Assembly: GCF_000688235.1 (NCBI RefSeq)
Contig: NZ_JHYO01000010.1
Coordinates: 1-64,000 of the forward strand
Direction of reading: 5' to 3'
DNA: 64,000 bases
DNA from: Terasakiella pusilla DSM 6293
GTDB taxonomy: Bacteria > Pseudomonadota > Alphaproteobacteria > Rhodospirillales > Terasakiellaceae
In this document: positions 61,383 to 64,000 of the stretch, one piece after another
How the letters are laid out: each line of letters begins with the position of its first letter
How positions within the stretch are numbered: the stretch's first letter is position 1
Made by a program: the position numbers and the translations under genes
Notes under the pieces: model-generated
What the model saw: the letters and a program-made list of their open reading frames with translations, nothing else
Told to the model about the DNA's origin: nothing
The model's database searches: none

Positions 61383-62621
61383 TCATTTACGTTCCATCAA
61401 GGGCGCGTAGTCTTTCCAATGTCCCAGCAGACGTGTCGCAGGGGGAAAGCGATGATCCTTAACGGTCCGTCCAATAGAGATCACTTGCTGAATTTGATGG
61501 GTCTTCGGGTCCATATAAGAAGAAAAGCCCTTGGGGTCTTCCGGCAATTTAAAACGCAGCGTGCTGAGTGTTTGTCTAATCTGCTCGATATCGCGCGGCG
61601 GCTGTGTGTGCATATGAGCATAGGCAATCGCCAAAATCCCTGAATAGGCGCCTTGCGCCACATAGGACGGATAATGCCCGGCGCGTTTATAAAACCGTTC
61701 CACAAACCTTTTATTTTCGACCGTTAAGGGCCAGTTAACGTGATGACGCGCGGACAAGATCAAGCCCAGCGGCATTTCATTGCCCAACTCTTTCAGGACA
61801 TCATAATCGCCACCAGACCCGAAGTTTGCCAGTTCCGAATGGCTCAATAAGTCCGTATCCTGCACTTGGCGCAAGAAGGTGATAAAATCATCGCCCCATT
61901 GTTCATTGACGATCAAATCCGGTTTTGCCTGTTGAAGCGAGCGGATATAGGGGCTGAAGTCCACTTCAAACAAATTGGGCCACAAGGCCGCAACCGTTGT
62001 GTAAGGGACATTCTGTTCGTTCATGGCGCGGCGAAAATCACGCCAGTTTTGATAACCGTAATCATAATCCGGCCCGATGAAGGCCACGCGCAACGGGCGT
62101 TTGTCCAAAATGGTTTTGAAACTGTCTTTAATATATTGTGCCGCCGCATCCATGGTTTGGGCGGTATTGTTGGTCATACGAAAATAGTTGCGTTGCAAAG
62201 CTGCCCCGGTCAGACGCGAAGACGCATTGTCGGTGCCGATAAAGATGACGCCCAGTTCCTCAATCACCTTTGTGACTTCCAGCGCAATGCCGGAACTGAC
62301 AATCCCGCACACATATTTGACATCATCTTTATGGACAAAATCACGCACCAAGCGGATGGAGCGTGATGTTTTAAGTTTGGTATCGTCAACGAGAACGCGG
62401 ATTTTAGGCGGATTGCCATAAGCCGTTTTCAAATCCTCCAACGCCAGCTCAATGCCCACAACACTATCCTGCCCAAAATCCACCCCATACCCGCTGAGGG
62501 GATAAAGACAGCCGACGTTTAGGTCCGCTTCCTCTTTACTTGCACCAAATTCCTGTCGCGCCAAGGCGGGGGCAGACCAAACAAGCGCCGCCAGTAGGAT
62601 CCCAGTTAAAAAAACGTTCAT
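61383..62621 (-). CDS. Periplasmic substrate-binding (peripla_BP_6) protein coupled to a response regulator
   Basis: A 412-aa Leu/Ile/Val-type binding protein. The signal peptide ends after about Ala21 (APALA, then RQEFG). The fold start LNVGCLYPLSGYGVDFGQDS (about residues 34-53) and the VKYVCGIVSSGIALEVTKVI block are typical of amide/urea-type receptors. It has no adjacent permease of its own: its ATG overlaps the end of the response regulator gene by 4 nt, and Liv operon 2 lies downstream behind its own promoter. It may be the extracytoplasmic sensor of a three-component system, or a second receptor for system 2. Confidence 0.88.
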   Translation of the reverse strand: MNVFLTGILLAALVWSAPALARQEFGASKEEADLNVGCLYPLSGYGVDFGQDSVVGIELALEDLKTAYGNPPKIRVLVDDTKLKTSRSIRLVRDFVHKDDVKYVCGIVSSGIALEVTKVIEELGVIFIGTDNASSRLTGAALQRNYFRMTNNTAQTMDAAAQYIKDSFKTILDKRPLRVAFIGPDYDYGYQNWRDFRRAMNEQNVPYTTVAALWPNLFEVDFSPYIRSLQQAKPDLIVNEQWGDDFITFLRQVQDTDLLSHSELANFGSGGDYDVLKELGNEMPLGLILSARHHVNWPLTVENKRFVERFYKRAGHYPSYVAQGAYSGILAIAYAHMHTQPPRDIEQIRQTLSTLRFKLPEDPKGFSSYMDPKTHQIQQVISIGRTVKDHRFPPATRLLGHWKDYAPLMERK

Positions 62622-63979
62622 GATGCCCCCTTTGGTCCGCTGGTCATTTTCAGACGTTGCATGCGACGTTTCAGCGCATGACGGCTAATGCCCAAAGCTT
62701 CGGCAGCCAGTCCTTTACGCCCGTTATGTTCCAGCAGAACTTTTTCAATCACATCGCGCTCATAGGCTTCGACGCTATCCACCAGCTCTGATCCGGTGTC
62801 AAAAGGCGCTTCACTTTGGCTGATTTCGTGCGGTAAATAGTTGAGTTGGATATCTTGCCCCGGATACAGGATCGTTAAACGCTCCATCAGGTTTTTAAGT
62901 TCGCGCACATTGCCGGGCCAGTCATAGGCGTTCAGGCGGTTGCGGATCTCCTTGGAGAGATGAACCGGCTTCTGCCCCTCCTGCTCACAATAAAAATCTA
63001 TAAAATAGTCCAGCAGCAAATCCACATCGCCGGCACGATCTTTCAAGGCCGGCACCAAAATCGGCAAGACGTTCAAGCGATAGAACAAATCCCGCCTAAA
63101 GTTGCCATTTTCCACTTCTTGCAACAGGTCACGGTTGGTGGCTGCAATCACAAACACACTGGCCTGACGTTCCCGCGCAGACCCGACCGAACGAAAGGTG
63201 CCGCTTTCCAGCAAGGTCAAAAGCTTGGCTTGCAAGGCTGGCGACATCTCCCCTATCTCGTCTAAAAACAAGGTGCCGCCTTCCGCCAGTTCCACCAAGC
63301 CAATGCGCTTTTCAACCGCCCCGGTGTAAGCCCCTTTTTCTGCGCCAAACAGTTCTGCTTCCATCAAATGTTCCGGCAGGGCAGCGCAGTTGACTTCAAC
63401 GAAAGACGCACCGCCATTGCGCACGCTATGCAGTCCGCGCGCAACCAAGGCCTTGCCCGTCCCGGACGGTCCGGTAATCAAGACTTTTTGCGTCCCGCTT
63501 TTGCCAATCTGTTCGATTTGCATACACAAATCCTTAATCGGTTGGCTTTGCCCGACAATGCCGTTGGTTACGGTTTCTTTCTGACGGCGAAAGACGACTT
63601 CGCGCTCCAGTTTGGACCGTTCCACATTACGGTTGATCAACAGGACCAGCTCATCCAGCTCAAACGGTTTGGTCAGATAATCAACCGCCCCCAGCTTGAC
63701 CGCCTGCACCGCTGCGCGCGTATCGCCATGGGCGGAAATCATGATGACCGGAATGCCGAGATTTTCCTTTTGCAGCCGTTCCAGCACTTCCATGCCTGTG
63801 ATGTCCGGCAGCTTTAAATCCAGAAAGATGATATCCGGGTTCTCTTTCTTCGCCAGAAAGATGCCTTCCTCGCCGTTATAGCCGGCGACGACTTCCATCC
63901 CCTCTGCTTTCAGGGAAAATTTGATGCTGTGAACGAGGTTGATTTCATCATCAATCACAAGAACTTTAATTTTACTCAC
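62618..63979 (-). CDS. NtrC-type sigma-54-dependent response regulator
   Basis: A 453-aa regulator with an N-terminal receiver (about residues 3-115; acidic pocket Asp10/Asp11, phosphoacceptor Asp54 in FLDLKLPD, Lys104 in YLTKPF). The AAA+ domain (about 137-370) has Walker A GPSGTGKA (168-175), where most relatives have GESGTGKE. The sigma-54 loop reads GAYTGA (214-219), not GAFTGA. The C-terminal Fis-type HTH is GLAAEALGISRHALKRRMQR. The cognate histidine kinase is not in the window and is probably just upstream. It is translationally coupled to the binding protein and close to the sigma-54 promoter of Liv operon 2, its likely target. Confidence 0.93.
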   Translation of the reverse strand: MSKIKVLVIDDEINLVHSIKFSLKAEGMEVVAGYNGEEGIFLAKKENPDIIFLDLKLPDITGMEVLERLQKENLGIPVIMISAHGDTRAAVQAVKLGAVDYLTKPFELDELVLLINRNVERSKLEREVVFRRQKETVTNGIVGQSQPIKDLCMQIEQIGKSGTQKVLITGPSGTGKALVARGLHSVRNGGASFVEVNCAALPEHLMEAELFGAEKGAYTGAVEKRIGLVELAEGGTLFLDEIGEMSPALQAKLLTLLESGTFRSVGSARERQASVFVIAATNRDLLQEVENGNFRRDLFYRLNVLPILVPALKDRAGDVDLLLDYFIDFYCEQEGQKPVHLSKEIRNRLNAYDWPGNVRELKNLMERLTILYPGQDIQLNYLPHEISQSEAPFDTGSELVDSVEAYERDVIEKVLLEHNGRKGLAAEALGISRHALKRRMQRLKMTSGPKGAS

Positions 63980-64000
63980 GACGCAATTTTTCCTTCTGAT

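Noticed and set aside
1-64000. CRISPR arrays, tRNA/rRNA genes, prophage or integrative elements
   Set aside because: No direct-repeat/spacer pattern, no recognisable tRNA or rRNA stretches, and no integrase, phage or conjugation genes. The only mobile DNA is the transposase end at 2-223.

Overview
The window looks like chromosomal DNA of a free-living, metabolically flexible alphaproteobacterium, probably from or near the Rhodospirillales. The evidence is a Rhizobium-type glycerol ABC operon (glpD-glpS-glpT-glpP-glpQ-glpU-glpV), the UbiT-UbiU-UbiV genes for oxygen-independent ubiquinone synthesis, two branched-chain-amino-acid-type ABC systems with sigma-54 promoters, a TRAP transporter and moderate GC content. 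The species assignment is inference only. I saw no rRNA, tRNA, CRISPR array or prophage. The only mobile DNA is the 3' end of an IS1182-type transposase at the left edge.

Layout. 1-370: IS remnant and terminators. 375-7921 (minus strand): a 5-oxoproline island with a LysR regulator, a D-glutamate-cyclase-family protein (DUF1445), a DctP-DctQ-DctM TRAP transporter and PxpB-PxpC-PxpA. 8071-14378 (plus): cysQ, ubiT-ubiU-ubiV, a Sua5/TsaC protein and a gamma-glutamyltransferase without a signal peptide. 14513-15650: a Crp-type regulator followed by two tandem candidate small RNAs. Each has a perfect TGTGA-N6-TCACA box, a related promoter and a strong terminator. 15651-17800: DMT permease, HPP-family membrane protein and BLUF photoreceptor. 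17875-23170: a lysine/pipecolate/2-aminoadipate catabolic island (ALDH7, LysR, 2-oxoadipate dioxygenase, FAD oxidoreductase). 23177-24175: an unrecognised Ala/Gly-rich coiled-coil protein.

24346-37452: glycerol and triose metabolism (gap, PfkB kinase, mgsA, glpK, ABC transporter glpV-U-Q-P-T-S, glpD, divergent glpR). 37596-43288: tripartite RND efflux system. 43339-51226 (minus): a nine-gene operon (LivK-G-F-H-M, alpha/beta hydrolase, CoA-transferase A and B, HCCA-isomerase-like protein) behind a sigma-54 promoter. 51470-52948: a PAS-type sigma-54 activator. 53246-56332 (plus): iron-type alcohol dehydrogenase, thioesterase and GabD-type dehydrogenase, also behind a sigma-54 promoter. 56483-61121 (minus): a second LivK-H-M-G-F operon with a sigma-54 promoter. 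61383-63979: a periplasmic binding protein translationally coupled to an NtrC-type response regulator.

Most of the window is uptake plus catabolism with dedicated regulators. The least explained and most interesting parts are the tandem Crp-box small RNAs (15273-15650), the periodic repeat array in front of the Crp gene (14445-14485), the similar inverted repeats upstream of the sigma-54 promoters of both Liv operons, and the complementary degeneracy of the two glycerol ATPases. All assignments were made by eye; no database search was run.
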